Notes: a model not told the origin generated them from the sequence alone. Counted from the first letter of the stretch, positions 9,131-18,185 are shown. The stretch is 64,000 nt of DNA from Deltaproteobacteria bacterium (GCA_019309045.1 JAFDGZ010000003.1:21464-85463), one strand, 5' to 3'. A program made the numbers and translations.

Positions 9131-9970
9131 TTATTGTCGATTCTGCAAGAGAAGCGTTGCCCAGCCCTGTTCAACTATGGGTTCACAAATTGTTGTCATT
9201 CTTGAAGGTATTGAGCGCAATACTTCCTCGAGTTTTGCAGTCAAGAAGCCACCCATGATTGCCCATTGATACCTATACAGCTCCGGCCTGCTGAGCAACT
9301 CCTGGAGGAAGTCAAAGTGGATGTTCACACAAAGAAGCTCTGCTTCAGGCAGGTTGTCTCTGGCATCGCCGCTGCGAACCACGATGCGGTCGGCGACCTT
9401 GTTCCTGCGGCAGTTCGCTCTAGCAGTAGAGACAGCCAGCGGATTTAAATCTATTGCTTCTACTCGAGTCGCACCCAGTTTGACCGCGCCTATTGCCAGG
9501 ATGCCGGTGCCGGTGCCAAGATCCACTACTGTTGAAGGATTTTCATCCGCATACAATCTGGACAGGGCTTGCAAACACCCCCTGGTTGTGGGATGCAGTC
9601 CTGAGCCAAACATGACTCCAGGATCTATCAACAGGAGAATCTCCCCGGGAGCCAGGGAGACATTCTGCTTGCTGGTGATGATCTTGAAGCGGTCTACCTG
9701 GACCGGCTCCCTGACAGCAAGCTGCTGCCATTGTTTGTAGCGCATTTGATAGCGCCCGTTGAGGCGATATTCGGGGTGGGCCTCGAGAAAACTGCCTATT
9801 CTCTCTTCTGCCGGGGAGCCGAAAAAGAGGTAGGTGTAGTTTGCTTCCGGCCATACTCCCAAGAGATCCTCCAACTCTAGAGCGGCAGAGGGGCTTCCTC
9901 CTTGAAGTTCATAGATATAGAGATATTGCTCAGGGTGCAGGCGCGGTGTTGTCTTGTCTTGCATAGACAA
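9131..9970 (-). CDS. PrmA-like SAM-dependent methyltransferase
   Basis: The C-terminal half is a class I methyltransferase closely resembling ribosomal protein L11 methyltransferase. It has the DPGVMFGSGLHPTTRGCL loop, VVDLGTGTGILAIGA (SAM-binding motif I), AIDLNPLAVSTARAN (acidic motif II) and a NIHF motif where PrmA has NIL. The N-terminal 120 residues resemble the substrate-binding part of PrmA only loosely. It is either PrmA itself or a paralogue with another substrate. It ends an apparent two-gene unit with the DUF364 gene, four bases upstream. Confidence 0.75.
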   Translation of the reverse strand: MSMQDKTTPRLHPEQYLYIYELQGGSPSAALELEDLLGVWPEANYTYLFFGSPAEERIGSFLEAHPEYRLNGRYQMRYKQWQQLAVREPVQVDRFKIITSKQNVSLAPGEILLLIDPGVMFGSGLHPTTRGCLQALSRLYADENPSTVVDLGTGTGILAIGAVKLGATRVEAIDLNPLAVSTARANCRRNKVADRIVVRSGDARDNLPEAELLCVNIHFDFLQELLSRPELYRYQWAIMGGFLTAKLEEVLRSIPSRMTTICEPIVEQGWATLLLQNRQ

Positions 9971-9974
9971 AGGG

Positions 9975-10763
9975 TTACCTTCCAGAGTTAGAGGTGAGTG
10001 CCAGCGTCCTTATTCCCTTGAGCCCGCGAAACGGCACACCTGCCGCCACCTGAGACATCACCCCGGGCCCATCTTCCACAAGACTGCCACATACGGCCTG
10101 CAGGCCAAAGTCTAACAGCATTGAAGTCAGGGGGGTGGAAGGACCCAGCATGATCTTGAAACTCTCAGGTTTGCAGCAGGACATAATGCGGGTAAAGGTG
10201 TGGTTTATCAGGCAGCTGCCGCTCATTGCCACCACGTCCGCTCTGCCGAGCACCCGGTAGCCCTCCTCTTCAGTCAGGTCTCCAGGCAGGGGATTTTTTT
10301 CCATAACCCACATTTGCCGCACGAGTGGTCTGAAGCTGTTCACGAAGGGAAAATGCCCGACAAAAACCAGGTCTCTGCCTGCAGCCTCAGCAGCAATAAT
10401 ATCCTTGGCATTCACTTTTCGAGGCCCGGTGAGCGGCGCGGTGAGAAGCGAGTTGAGAGCTGCCATGCCCAGGCCAGCAAGCAACAAGTCGTTGTCCAAC
10501 ACCAGAGAAGCAACTTCTCGGGCACTGCGGCCAACAAAGTCTGCCAACTTCTGCTGAACTTGAGCAAGAGTCGATTTGTCAAGGCGGCAAAGGTTCGCTG
10601 CCAGTCCCACTTTCCTGGACTGGACCGCAAGGAGATGTCCGCCAAGGTGCAGGGCAGTTACCGGTTCATCGTATGCCAGCTGGTTCAAGAGTTGCTCTAA
10701 CACTTCCATGAGGCAACTATATCTGGCACTAACACATCTGTCAAAAGTCAAAACTTGCCGCAT
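9975..10763 (-). CDS. DUF4213/DUF364 family protein (putative metal-chelate binding)
   Basis: The sequence follows the two-domain DUF4213-DUF364 plan. An N-terminal half contains LNSLL, as in GxAxxNA motifs. A C-terminal Rossmann-like half has FVGHFPFV, LGRADVVAMSGSCLINHT and MLGPSTPLTSMLLDFGL. The C-terminal domain has been proposed to bind heavy-metal chelates, but no reaction is established. The start is uncertain: a second Met at 10709 (MEVLEQ) begins the conserved part and neither start has a clear ribosome site. It is adjacent to, and probably co-transcribed with, the PrmA-like gene. Confidence 0.75.
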   Translation of the reverse strand: MRQVLTFDRCVSARYSCLMEVLEQLLNQLAYDEPVTALHLGGHLLAVQSRKVGLAANLCRLDKSTLAQVQQKLADFVGRSAREVASLVLDNDLLLAGLGMAALNSLLTAPLTGPRKVNAKDIIAAEAAGRDLVFVGHFPFVNSFRPLVRQMWVMEKNPLPGDLTEEEGYRVLGRADVVAMSGSCLINHTFTRIMSCCKPESFKIMLGPSTPLTSMLLDFGLQAVCGSLVEDGPGVMSQVAAGVPFRGLKGIRTLALTSNSGR

Positions 10764-10843
10764 GCCAGTGAGGTTTGTCAGGACACTGGAAATCTTGACA
10801 TGTTAGATAGAGCTTCTGAAACGTCTGCCAGACAAGGTTCTAT

Positions 10844-10872
10844 TTGACAAAGAGTGTCTGCTGGCATACATT
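10844..10872 (+). promoter_or_regulatory. Sigma-70 promoter for fmdB-type gene
   Basis: A perfect TTGACA (10844-10849) and TACATT (10867-10872) are separated by 17 bases. They lie about 25 bases before the AGGAGG and ATG of the zinc-ribbon gene. Confidence 0.7.
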
Positions 10873-10896
10873 GAGCGAAATTCTAGGAGGACGAAT

Positions 10897-11142
10897 ATGC
10901 CGATCTACGAATTTCGTTGCCTGCAATGTAACCACATTTTTGAGCTGCTTGCTGTCCGCCAGGACGATGCCAAAGAACTCAGATGCCCAGAGTGTAGTGG
11001 AACTGAAGTGGAGCGGGTCTTGAGCAGGGTAAGTTATCAGATGGGAATGAAAGCGACAGCAGGGGCCAGACCTAAAGTGACCAGCAAGTCCTGTTCCAGC
11101 GGCAGCTGCGCCACTATAGACATACCAGGACCAAGCCGTTAG
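10897..11142 (+). CDS. FmdB-family zinc ribbon protein
   Basis: An 81-residue protein with the characteristic opening MPIYEFRCLQCNHIFE and a second knuckle LRCPECSG, giving a CxxC...CxxC zinc ribbon. The Ser/Cys-rich tail (SCSSGSCA) is also typical of FmdB proteins. The family is named for a putative regulator of formamidase, but its biochemical role is not settled. It has a consensus AGGAGG and its own strong promoter, and it is a single-gene unit between divergent neighbours. Confidence 0.9.
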   Translation: MPIYEFRCLQCNHIFELLAVRQDDAKELRCPECSGTEVERVLSRVSYQMGMKATAGARPKVTSKSCSSGSCATIDIPGPSR

Positions 11143-11213
11143 TACAGGAGCGCTGACAATAGGGGCCACTTCTCGAGATTGATGTGGTTTTTGAGATGGG
11201 GCCCCAGGTGTAG

Positions 11214-11981
11214 TCAGGGCGAAATTTCTCGCAGGAATTCTTTGATAATTTTCTCGAAGTATGGGTTGCTCTCGGTGAACTGGATACCCATTCTTGCCTT
11301 GTTGCCGCCCAATTCTCGCAACCAGGCTATCTGGCCTGGAATCCGCATCATGGGCTTTCCTGGAAGGGTGAAGCCGAATATGAATTTACCGCCAATGGGG
11401 TGAGAGAGCTTGCTGAAACTCACAGTGTAGAGCTCGAGTCCTTTGCAGGTGGGAGCAAGATCAAGGAGCATACCCTTATAGCTGTCCTGACCGCTGAATG
11501 AATCATAACCTGTCTTCTTGGCGGGTAGATAGTCAACTTTGATGCGCAGGGCCTGCAAGGCCTTCCCCCGTCTCTGTTCTACTCCCCCCATGCTCGGTGC
11601 TTTCAGGCGTTTTGGCGCCAAGCGGGCCGTAAGTGCCGTGGTCTTGGTGAAGCGCAGAGCAAGGTCGCGAAGCAGCTTTTTGAAGGTGGGCGATAATTTA
11701 TTGTATTCGGCCTCCAGTTTTTGTTGGTCCAGTACACCCACCTTGACCTGACCATTGGCTACTATAGAGGCGGATCGCTTCCCCTGCCTCTGAGCCAGAA
11801 AAGCTGCTTCGCCAAAAATATCCCCCTCTTCCAGAAGAGCAAGAGTCATGGGACCCTTCTCAGTGTTCTTGATAACCTTGGCCTGGCCCTCGAGCAGCAC
11901 AAAGACAATATCTTGCGTCTCTTTGCCCTCTTGCAAAATATGCTCGCCATTCTGGTACTCGACTGTCCGGCTCAAATGCAT
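11214..11981 (-). CDS. Cyclic-nucleotide-binding domain plus PilZ-like protein
   Basis: Residues about 8-115 form a cNMP-binding beta-roll (GKETQDIVFVLLEGQAKVI, EEGDIFGEAAFLAQRQGKRSASIVA), including the phosphate-cassette GEAAFL element. Residues about 145-250 resemble PilZ: an RIKVDYLP strand, MLLDLAPTCKGLEL, GKFIFGFTLPGKPM and a final GIQFTESNPYFEKII. The PilZ c-di-GMP motif (RxxxR, D/NxSxxG) is poorly kept, so ligand binding by that half is doubtful. No DNA-binding domain is present. The protein probably integrates nucleotide signals by protein contact. Confidence 0.75.
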   Translation of the reverse strand: MHLSRTVEYQNGEHILQEGKETQDIVFVLLEGQAKVIKNTEKGPMTLALLEEGDIFGEAAFLAQRQGKRSASIVANGQVKVGVLDQQKLEAEYNKLSPTFKKLLRDLALRFTKTTALTARLAPKRLKAPSMGGVEQRRGKALQALRIKVDYLPAKKTGYDSFSGQDSYKGMLLDLAPTCKGLELYTVSFSKLSHPIGGKFIFGFTLPGKPMMRIPGQIAWLRELGGNKARMGIQFTESNPYFEKIIKEFLREISP

Positions 11982-12115
11982 GGCAGCTAAGCTCTCCCTT
12001 CTGCTCTAACCAGCGCAGTTCTAGTTCTCCCTCCAGCAGCCTGCTTTGTCGGTGGGCAAGGTCGCCTCCCTTTCTGCTGGCCTGCTCCCTTCGGGGCAGC
12101 TATCCGTCACCTTAC

Positions 12116-12367
12116 CTAAAGAATTTTTTGATTGCAACGCTTACAGTAAACGGTAGTCAAACTGTTGACGAAGCCGCAGCTTTGACAAATTTTCCCTGAG
12201 ACTTCGTCCTCCTGGGAAATCTTGGCGCCACAAGCTTCGCAGAAATCTGCATCAGGGGCAACATCAACACCGCAGTTTGTACATTTTTTCGGGCCAAGCC
12301 TGCTGCCGCACCTTTTACAAAAAAGCGCATCGCTGCTATTCAAAGTCCCGCACACCGAACACTGCAT
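12116..12367 (-). CDS. Small multi-zinc-ribbon protein
   Basis: An 83-residue protein made almost entirely of zinc knuckles. CxxC pairs occur at residues about 3-6, 17-20, 29-32, 44-47, 61-64 and 75-78, giving three ribbons with DUF7577/double-zinc-ribbon character (DADFCEACGAKI). The function is unknown; such proteins often serve as adaptor or nucleic-acid-binding modules. It lies downstream of the EF-hand gene with a 120-base gap. Confidence 0.7.
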   Translation of the reverse strand: MQCSVCGTLNSSDALFCKRCGSRLGPKKCTNCGVDVAPDADFCEACGAKISQEDEVSGKICQSCGFVNSLTTVYCKRCNQKIL

Positions 12368-12489
12368 ATGGTTATATCTCCGACAAGCGCATATTCACTC
12401 GAGCATCTTCAGGGTCAGGATGAAATAGACGAAGACTTTTACCGCATCTGTCTGTTAGCCCCAATTATACAGGAACTTGTTAGAGAGCG

Positions 12490-13110
12490 TCATCTCTTTT
12501 GTTCTACACCTGTCGCTGCGGAAATTCTTGCTCTCACAGCTTCCAGAGCCTGGCATTTTTTCCTGACAGTGACTTCTGGAGACGCCTGCAGAGGCAAGGC
12601 GCAGTAATCCAGAGGATCAGTTTCATAAACAAAGATTTCAGTCCGATCCAGGAAGCCGTCCCCGTCGCTGTCCACATTCTTCCATGAGGTGCCATAGAGC
12701 ATATATTCCGCATAGTTGCTCAAGCCGTCACCATCAGCATCCCAGACCTTCATCCTTTTATTGAGATCATCAATCAATGCAGCCAGATGGGGAATATTCT
12801 TCCTCATGGCTCTCCAGTTCTCCTGGTCAACTTGAACCTGTATGGTGGCCAGCAGTCGGCTGATTTCTGCCACAGCTTCGGGGTCCAGGCTTGCCGCCCC
12901 CATCTTGCGGCACTCGCCAAACTGATAACGTGCCAGTCGGTAAGAGGCCAATGCAGCTTGCTGGCCCTGTCTGGTCTCACAGGTGGCATTACTCAAAAGG
13001 CACCACAATACCACCAGGACAGCAGCCACCAGCTGCCGACCACGAGTATTCCCGCTGCAGTACCGCCATATCGTCGTTTCCTTTTTGGGTGAGTCTATGA
13101 GAGCCCTCAT
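12490..13110 (-). CDS. Exported protein with Ca-binding (thrombospondin-3/EF-hand-like) repeats
   Basis: After a basic stretch, a hydrophobic segment (QLVAAVLVVLWCLLSN, residues about 27-42) looks like a signal peptide with a following Cys. The middle is helical. The C-terminus carries two calcium loops, DADGDGLSNYAEYML and DSDGDGFLDRTEIFV, typical of secreted type-3 repeats. Its ATG overlaps the iorB stop (ATGA), so it is translationally coupled to the ior operon. Family and role are unknown. A cell-envelope location is inferred. Confidence 0.7.
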   Translation of the reverse strand: MRALIDSPKKETTIWRYCSGNTRGRQLVAAVLVVLWCLLSNATCETRQGQQAALASYRLARYQFGECRKMGAASLDPEAVAEISRLLATIQVQVDQENWRAMRKNIPHLAALIDDLNKRMKVWDADGDGLSNYAEYMLYGTSWKNVDSDGDGFLDRTEIFVYETDPLDYCALPLQASPEVTVRKKCQALEAVRARISAATGVEQKR

Positions 13111-13721
13111 TGCTGTTGAAAACCCAGTTCGAATGCCTTGAGGTTCATTTCCAGGAAAGATTTCTTGGTCTTCATTGTCAGCACTCGTTCTATTGCCTGC
13201 CTGTCAAAAGGTAGATCGCCATGCCGCAGCAAAGCCCCAAGAAGGACCATGTTGGCAGTCAACTCCGAGCCGGCATTCCTTGCAAGTTCAAGAGCATCAA
13301 GGGTGATCAGCCGTCCCACTCGGCGAGCCACCATGGACATCATCTCTTCAATATCAGGATAGTTGCTGCTGCTACTGCTTGCTATAGTGAAAGGCACCAG
13401 TGGGCTGGTGTTGGAGATTACCAGACTCTCTTCGTTACATTTGCGAACAGCTCTGAGAGTCTCCAGAGGCTCGAAACCTAACAGGACATCGGCCTCACCA
13501 TCCGAGATAGTCGGGCTTTCTATCTTGCCCAGCAAAACTGCAGATTCGACCACTCCGCCGCGCTGGGCCATACCATGGATTTCACTTACTACCACGTGGA
13601 CACCTACCAGGAGCGCCGCTTCGCCCAGAACGCGGGAGGCCAGCAATGTCCCCTGCCCTCCTACACCGGCGAAAAAGACGCGCCAACTTTCCCTGCCAAG
13701 TGCCTTCTGGTCTTGCTTCAT
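13107..13721 (-). CDS. iorB: Indolepyruvate ferredoxin oxidoreductase, beta subunit
   Basis: The gamma-type pyruvate-oxidoreductase domain partner of IorA. It has FAGVGGQGTLLASRVL near the N-terminus, SEIHGMAQRGGVVESAV, LGFEPLETLRA and an NMVLLGALL segment. With IorA it interconverts arylpyruvates and arylacetyl-CoA using ferredoxin and CoA. It is 204 residues, the normal size. It lies 25 bases after iorA, and its stop overlaps the start of the Ca-repeat protein gene. It is part of the livKHMGF-paaK-iorAB operon. Confidence 0.95.
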   Translation of the reverse strand: MKQDQKALGRESWRVFFAGVGGQGTLLASRVLGEAALLVGVHVVVSEIHGMAQRGGVVESAVLLGKIESPTISDGEADVLLGFEPLETLRAVRKCNEESLVISNTSPLVPFTIASSSSSNYPDIEEMMSMVARRVGRLITLDALELARNAGSELTANMVLLGALLRHGDLPFDRQAIERVLTMKTKKSFLEMNLKAFELGFQQQ

Positions 13722-13746
13722 CAGAAATCCTTTCCGGATGACTCAT

Positions 13747-15600
13747 CTAGTTGGATTTTTTCCTCGGTTTCACTGCGTGGCATATTTGACTGCACACTGC
13801 GCAGCCATTGCACAATACCTCATCGATTGTAATTTTCACTCTGCCACTGGCATCGCACTCACAGGCAAATGCGGGACAGCCGAGTTCATCCAGGCAGCGT
13901 CGGCAATTGTCGCACTCTTCGGTGACCTCGAAAACAATTTGCTGCTTCTTCCCGGTAATTCGGCGTTCAAAGAGGGGACAGGGAGCCTTGGAAATCACCA
14001 CTTTGACCCCCTCCTTTTTTACTATGCTGTCGAGGGCCGCAATAGTCTTTTTCAGCTGCTGAGGCCTGACTGTGATCACCTCCTCCACACCACATCCACG
14101 TACTACAGCTTCTATGCTCACTCTGGGAGCTTGCCGACCCCGCGGAGTGAGCTCTACGCCAGGGTGAGGCTGGTGCCCTGTCATAGCGGTTGTGCCATTG
14201 TCCAGAATAACTAGAGTGAAATTGTGGTTGTTCTGCACACCGTTTATCAGGCCAGTAATCCCTGAATGGAAAAAAGTGGAATCGCCAATAAATGCCACCA
14301 CTGGCTGATTTTGTACCTGCGAAAATCCACCAGCGCTGGAAACACCAGAACCCATGCAGAGAAGGAAGTCAGCAGCTTGCAGGGGCGGCAGTATCCCCAG
14401 AGTATAGCAACCTATGTCTGTAGGAAAAATCGCTGATTCCCCTACTACCTGTTTGACCGCATAATAAGTGGCCCTGTGCGGACAGCCTGCACAGAGATTG
14501 GGCGGTCTGGGCGGCAACTCTGCTCCTGCAGCTGACCCGGCGTGTTCATAGTTTAGTCCAAAAAAGCGAGCGATGGCCAGTCGCACCTGGAGAGGATCAA
14601 ATTCAAAGGAGCGCGGCAGCAGATCTTCACCCTTTCCTCTGATGACACAGGTCAGTCCCTTTTCCTGGGCAAGAGCTTTGACCTGTTCCTCGAGAAAAGG
14701 CTCGAGTTCTTCGACCACCAGAACGCGTTCGAGCCCCTGGAGAAAGTTGGCAAGCAAATTGGCGGGCAAAGGATGAGTCATGCCTAGCTTCAGAAGGCGA
14801 ACTTCTCTGCTTATCCCCAAGTCTCTGATAGCATCACGGACATAGTTGGCACTCACACCGCTGGTGATGATACCCCAGGAGCCTTGGCCGCTGCTGACGT
14901 TGAAAGGCGAAGCATCTGCAATCTCTTGTAGCTCCTTCTGTTTTCTGAGAAGCTCCAGGTGGAGCTTCCTGCCCACCATCGGAATGACCACCAGGTTAAA
15001 GGGATCCTTGTCAAAGCGGCCTCGGTAGTGACCAGCAGAGAAAACACCCAGCTCTACAACGCTTCTGCTATGATTCACCCTGGTTGTGGTGCGCAGCAAG
15101 ACAGGAATCCGCTGGTTCTCTGACAGGGAAAAGGCAGATCTGGTCATTTCCAGGGCCTCGGCTGCATTGGCCGGCTCCAGCATGGGCAATCCCGACAGCC
15201 TGGCATAGTAGCGATTATCCTGTTCGTTCTGGCTGGAGTGGAGCGATGGGTCGTCGGCACTGACCACCACCATGCCCGCCTTCACACCCACATAAGCTAG
15301 AGTCATGAGAGCATCTGCAGCCACATTGAGGCCGACATGTTTCATGCTGCAAATAGCTCGTACACCCGAGACTGCTGCTGCTGCTGCCACTTCCAGAGCA
15401 ACCTTTTCATTTACTGAGTATTCAAAGTAGAGATCGGTCTCCTGAGCAATCCTATAAAAGTTGTCGCCGATTTCCGAGGAAGGCGTTCCTGGATAGGTAG
15501 TGGCAAAGCCTACTCCCGCTTCCAATGCACCGCGGACGATTGCTTCATTGCCAAGAAGAAGCGCCTTGCTGCCGGGTTCTCCTCTCAGTAGTTCATGCAT
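13747..15600 (-). CDS. iorA: Indolepyruvate ferredoxin oxidoreductase, alpha subunit
   Basis: A 617-residue thiamine-diphosphate enzyme. The N-terminal pyrimidine-binding domain contains GFATTYPGTPSSEIGD and SVNEKVALEVAAAAA. The TPP/Mg domain contains GDSTFFHSGITGL followed by the Asn in ILDNGTTAMTG. The C-terminus carries a ferredoxin-like segment with two clusters (CDNCRRC...C and CNGCAVCSQIC). It oxidatively decarboxylates arylpyruvates to arylacetyl-CoA, or runs in reverse with reduced ferredoxin. GAGGGA precedes the start. The Tyr-dependent leader of the operon argues for the reductive, biosynthetic direction here. Confidence 0.96.
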   Translation of the reverse strand: MHELLRGEPGSKALLLGNEAIVRGALEAGVGFATTYPGTPSSEIGDNFYRIAQETDLYFEYSVNEKVALEVAAAAAVSGVRAICSMKHVGLNVAADALMTLAYVGVKAGMVVVSADDPSLHSSQNEQDNRYYARLSGLPMLEPANAAEALEMTRSAFSLSENQRIPVLLRTTTRVNHSRSVVELGVFSAGHYRGRFDKDPFNLVVIPMVGRKLHLELLRKQKELQEIADASPFNVSSGQGSWGIITSGVSANYVRDAIRDLGISREVRLLKLGMTHPLPANLLANFLQGLERVLVVEELEPFLEEQVKALAQEKGLTCVIRGKGEDLLPRSFEFDPLQVRLAIARFFGLNYEHAGSAAGAELPPRPPNLCAGCPHRATYYAVKQVVGESAIFPTDIGCYTLGILPPLQAADFLLCMGSGVSSAGGFSQVQNQPVVAFIGDSTFFHSGITGLINGVQNNHNFTLVILDNGTTAMTGHQPHPGVELTPRGRQAPRVSIEAVVRGCGVEEVITVRPQQLKKTIAALDSIVKKEGVKVVISKAPCPLFERRITGKKQQIVFEVTEECDNCRRCLDELGCPAFACECDASGRVKITIDEVLCNGCAVCSQICHAVKPRKKSN

Positions 15601-15939
15601 AGATTCCCTCGTGATCGTTGTATGAAGATGTTTCTCTCAAAAGTACTGCCGTTGTCTCCACAACCATTCAGCAGTACCAGCCAGCGGTTATCTGGCCAGG
15701 GCTGCATTCTTTTTGCGAAACAGAGTGCACCGCCATCTCTGTATAGAATGTCAAGAGCACCATCTTTGCGGTAACAGGATGTTGGGGCCAGGTTCCCATT
15801 CGGAGAACGTGGCCGGTCTATGGCTACATTCCATGCAACCCGCAGCGCCAATCTGCCTGATAAAGCAGTCCAGTTGCACACGTATCAGGCGAGCAAACCA
15901 TACTGTCACTGCACTCCGAGCTCACTCAGCAAATTGGTC
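15601..15939. other. Intergenic stretch between paaK and iorA
   Basis: This is a gap of 339 bases inside the operon. I see no intrinsic terminator with a U-tract and no good promoter. One open frame on the minus strand lacks protein-like composition and a ribosome site. Confidence 0.45.
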
Positions 15940-17259
15940 TCATGGCTGATGAATGTGGCAGCAGGGTCTGCGGTCTATGACTCCAGGGCCTGTTTCCTCG
16001 TCCCTTTTGATAGTAGACGGTTCAACCAGTACTATGCGCGGTGTCACACCAATGCCACCGGCAATCTTTCCTTTCATTTTTTCTACCAGGGCGCGCTGCT
16101 CGCGCATCTTGTCGAAAAACATATCCTCAGATACCTCCACCAGAATAGTGAGCCGGTCGAGGTTGTGTTCGCGTTCCACCAGAAGCTGATAGAGCGGCCT
16201 CTTGCCCTGGATCTCTTCTAGAATATCGCCGATGCGGTCTGGAATAATATTTACCCCCTTGATGATGAGCACTTCGTCACACCTGCCCCGCACACGGCTC
16301 AAGCGCACTGTTGTTCTGCCACAGTCACAGGGTTCGGTAATAATGGAGCAGAGGTCACGGGTGCGAAAGCGGATCAGGGGAAAGGCTTCTTTGGTGAGCG
16401 TGGTAAGCACCAATTCGCCCTCTTGCCCTGCACTCAAACGCTGCCCTGTCTGGGGATCCACAATCTCGGCAATGAAATGGTCTTCATTCAGGTGCATTCC
16501 CCGCTGGCAGAGACATTCTCCTGCTACTCCCGGCCCCATGATTTCACTGAGTCCATAGTTGTCTGTGGCCTTGACAAACAGGCGCTCCTCTATCTCCATC
16601 CGCATTTCTTCAGACCACGGCTCTCCGGCCAGCAGGGCGTATCTGAGGTTGATGGTCTTGGCATCAATCCCCATTTCTTCCATACGGGAGGCGATGACCA
16701 ATGCATAGGAAGGTGTTGCTACCAGAACAGTCGTCCGATAATCCTTCATAATCTGGATCTGGCGCTCGGTGCGACCAACCGAGGTGGGAAGCACCGAAGC
16801 CCCTATCAACTCAGCCCCGTTGTGAATCCCCAATCCCCCTGTAACCAGCCCATAATTGAGGGTAATTTGCACCACATCATCTGCCGTGACTCCAGCAGCA
16901 GTGAGAATCCGGGCAACCAGTTCACTCCAGTGGTGCAGATCCTGCCGGGTGTACCCCACTACCACAGGTTTGTCCGTAGCACCGGAAGAAGAATGCACCC
17001 TGACCACTTCGCGGAGGGGTACAGCAAATAGATCGTACGGATAGGCATCACTAACATCTTTGCTCCAGGTGAAGGGCAGCTCCTGCAAATCATTCAGGTC
17101 TATGAGTTCTTCCGGCTCGAAACCGATCTCTTTAAATTTCTTCCGGTAGAAGGCTACATTCTTGTAAACTCTGTTGAGAGTAGCCTGCAGCCTTTCGAGC
17201 TGCAGCTGAGCCAATTCTTCCCTTGGCATGCATTCGTATTCCCTGTCCCAGATATTCAT
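15940..17259 (-). CDS. paaK: Phenylacetate-CoA ligase family (arylacetate-CoA ligase)
   Basis: An ANL-superfamily AMP-forming ligase of 439 residues. Motifs are SSSGATDKPVVVGYT (P-loop-like A3), YGLSEIMGPGVAGEC (A5), ELVLTTLTKEAFPLIRFRTRD (A7) and KGVNIIPDRI (A8). Arylacetate, ATP and CoA give arylacetyl-CoA. The C-terminal A10 region is odd: where family members usually read EGKAxRVID, this one reads EETGPGVID, so the usual catalytic lysine is missing. Its position between livF and iorA indicates that it feeds or drains the CoA ester used by IorAB. Confidence 0.92.
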   Translation of the reverse strand: MNIWDREYECMPREELAQLQLERLQATLNRVYKNVAFYRKKFKEIGFEPEELIDLNDLQELPFTWSKDVSDAYPYDLFAVPLREVVRVHSSSGATDKPVVVGYTRQDLHHWSELVARILTAAGVTADDVVQITLNYGLVTGGLGIHNGAELIGASVLPTSVGRTERQIQIMKDYRTTVLVATPSYALVIASRMEEMGIDAKTINLRYALLAGEPWSEEMRMEIEERLFVKATDNYGLSEIMGPGVAGECLCQRGMHLNEDHFIAEIVDPQTGQRLSAGQEGELVLTTLTKEAFPLIRFRTRDLCSIITEPCDCGRTTVRLSRVRGRCDEVLIIKGVNIIPDRIGDILEEIQGKRPLYQLLVEREHNLDRLTILVEVSEDMFFDKMREQRALVEKMKGKIAGGIGVTPRIVLVEPSTIKRDEETGPGVIDRRPCCHIHQP

Positions 17260-17386
17260 GACACCTCACTCTACCAGAAATCCGGTGTATATTCAGCATC
17301 GGGATCCCGGCGAGGCAAGTTTGCCTCCTCCAGGACGATCTCAGTAAACCTCAAACAGGGTCTTGTTGGCAATAATTTACTCCATC

Positions 17387-18115
17387 CTACTCTTCCCAAA
17401 CCTGTCGATATCCCTTGCCAAGATAAGCGCGTCTGACTTCATTGTGTTCCAGAAGCATCTTGCATTTGCCTTGCAGGACAATTCTACCGGTTTCCAGCAC
17501 ATAGCCGCGGTCTGCCACATGCAGGGCTGCCCTGGCATTCTGTTCTACGAGGAGAATGGTTGTTCCTTCCTCTCGTAACCTCAAGATAATATGAAATATT
17601 TCTTTTGTAAGCAGCGGTGAGAGCCCCATGGACGGTTCATCCAGAATGAGCAGGGTGGGTTTTGCCATCAGTGCCCGGGTAATGGCAACTATCTGCTGTT
17701 CCCCTCCGCTCAGGGTGCCTGCCATCTGCTCCCAACGCTCAGAGAGTATGGGAAACTTCTCACGTATACGTGACAGGTCAGCACCAATTTCTTCCTTGTC
17801 TCCACGGATGAAGGCACCCATCTCCAAGTTGTCGCGCACACTGAGAGTGCCAAATAGTTTACGTCCCTCTGGCACATGGGAAATTCCGCGGCGGACTATT
17901 TGTTCCGCCGACATCTTGCTGAGGTCTTCACCATTGAATTCAATAGTGCCCCTACTCGCGCGAATGAGGCCAGAAATGGTCTTCAGCAAGGTCGTCTTTC
18001 CTGCGCCGTTGGCGCCTATCAGGGTGACGATCTCTCCTGGTCGCACGTGCAGGGAGACGCCCTTCAGGGCGTGAATTTTCCCATAATAGGTATGCACACT
18101 CTTGAGCCTCAGCAT
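17387..18115 (-). CDS. livF: Liv-type ABC transporter ATPase LivF (system 1)
   Basis: One of the two ATPases of a branched-chain/aromatic-type uptake system. Walker A is GANGAGKTTLLK (residues about 34-45), the signature is LSGGEQQIVAITRAL, Walker B is LLILDEPSMGL, and the H-loop is LLVEQNAR. The short form without the LivG-specific insertion marks it as LivF. It lies last among the transporter genes and just before paaK. Confidence 0.93.
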   Translation of the reverse strand: MLRLKSVHTYYGKIHALKGVSLHVRPGEIVTLIGANGAGKTTLLKTISGLIRASRGTIEFNGEDLSKMSAEQIVRRGISHVPEGRKLFGTLSVRDNLEMGAFIRGDKEEIGADLSRIREKFPILSERWEQMAGTLSGGEQQIVAITRALMAKPTLLILDEPSMGLSPLLTKEIFHIILRLREEGTTILLVEQNARAALHVADRGYVLETGRIVLQGKCKMLLEHNEVRRAYLGKGYRQVWEE

Positions 18116-18185
18116 GACAATCTCACAGTGCCAGTCTCACGTCTCTGAACTGCCATATAATAATGTAGAAGCCAATTATTCAACT

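Noticed and set aside
15585..15881. A 98-codon frame between paaK and iorA.
   Set aside because: It overlaps the iorA start, and its composition is rich in Trp, Cys and Arg without any motif.
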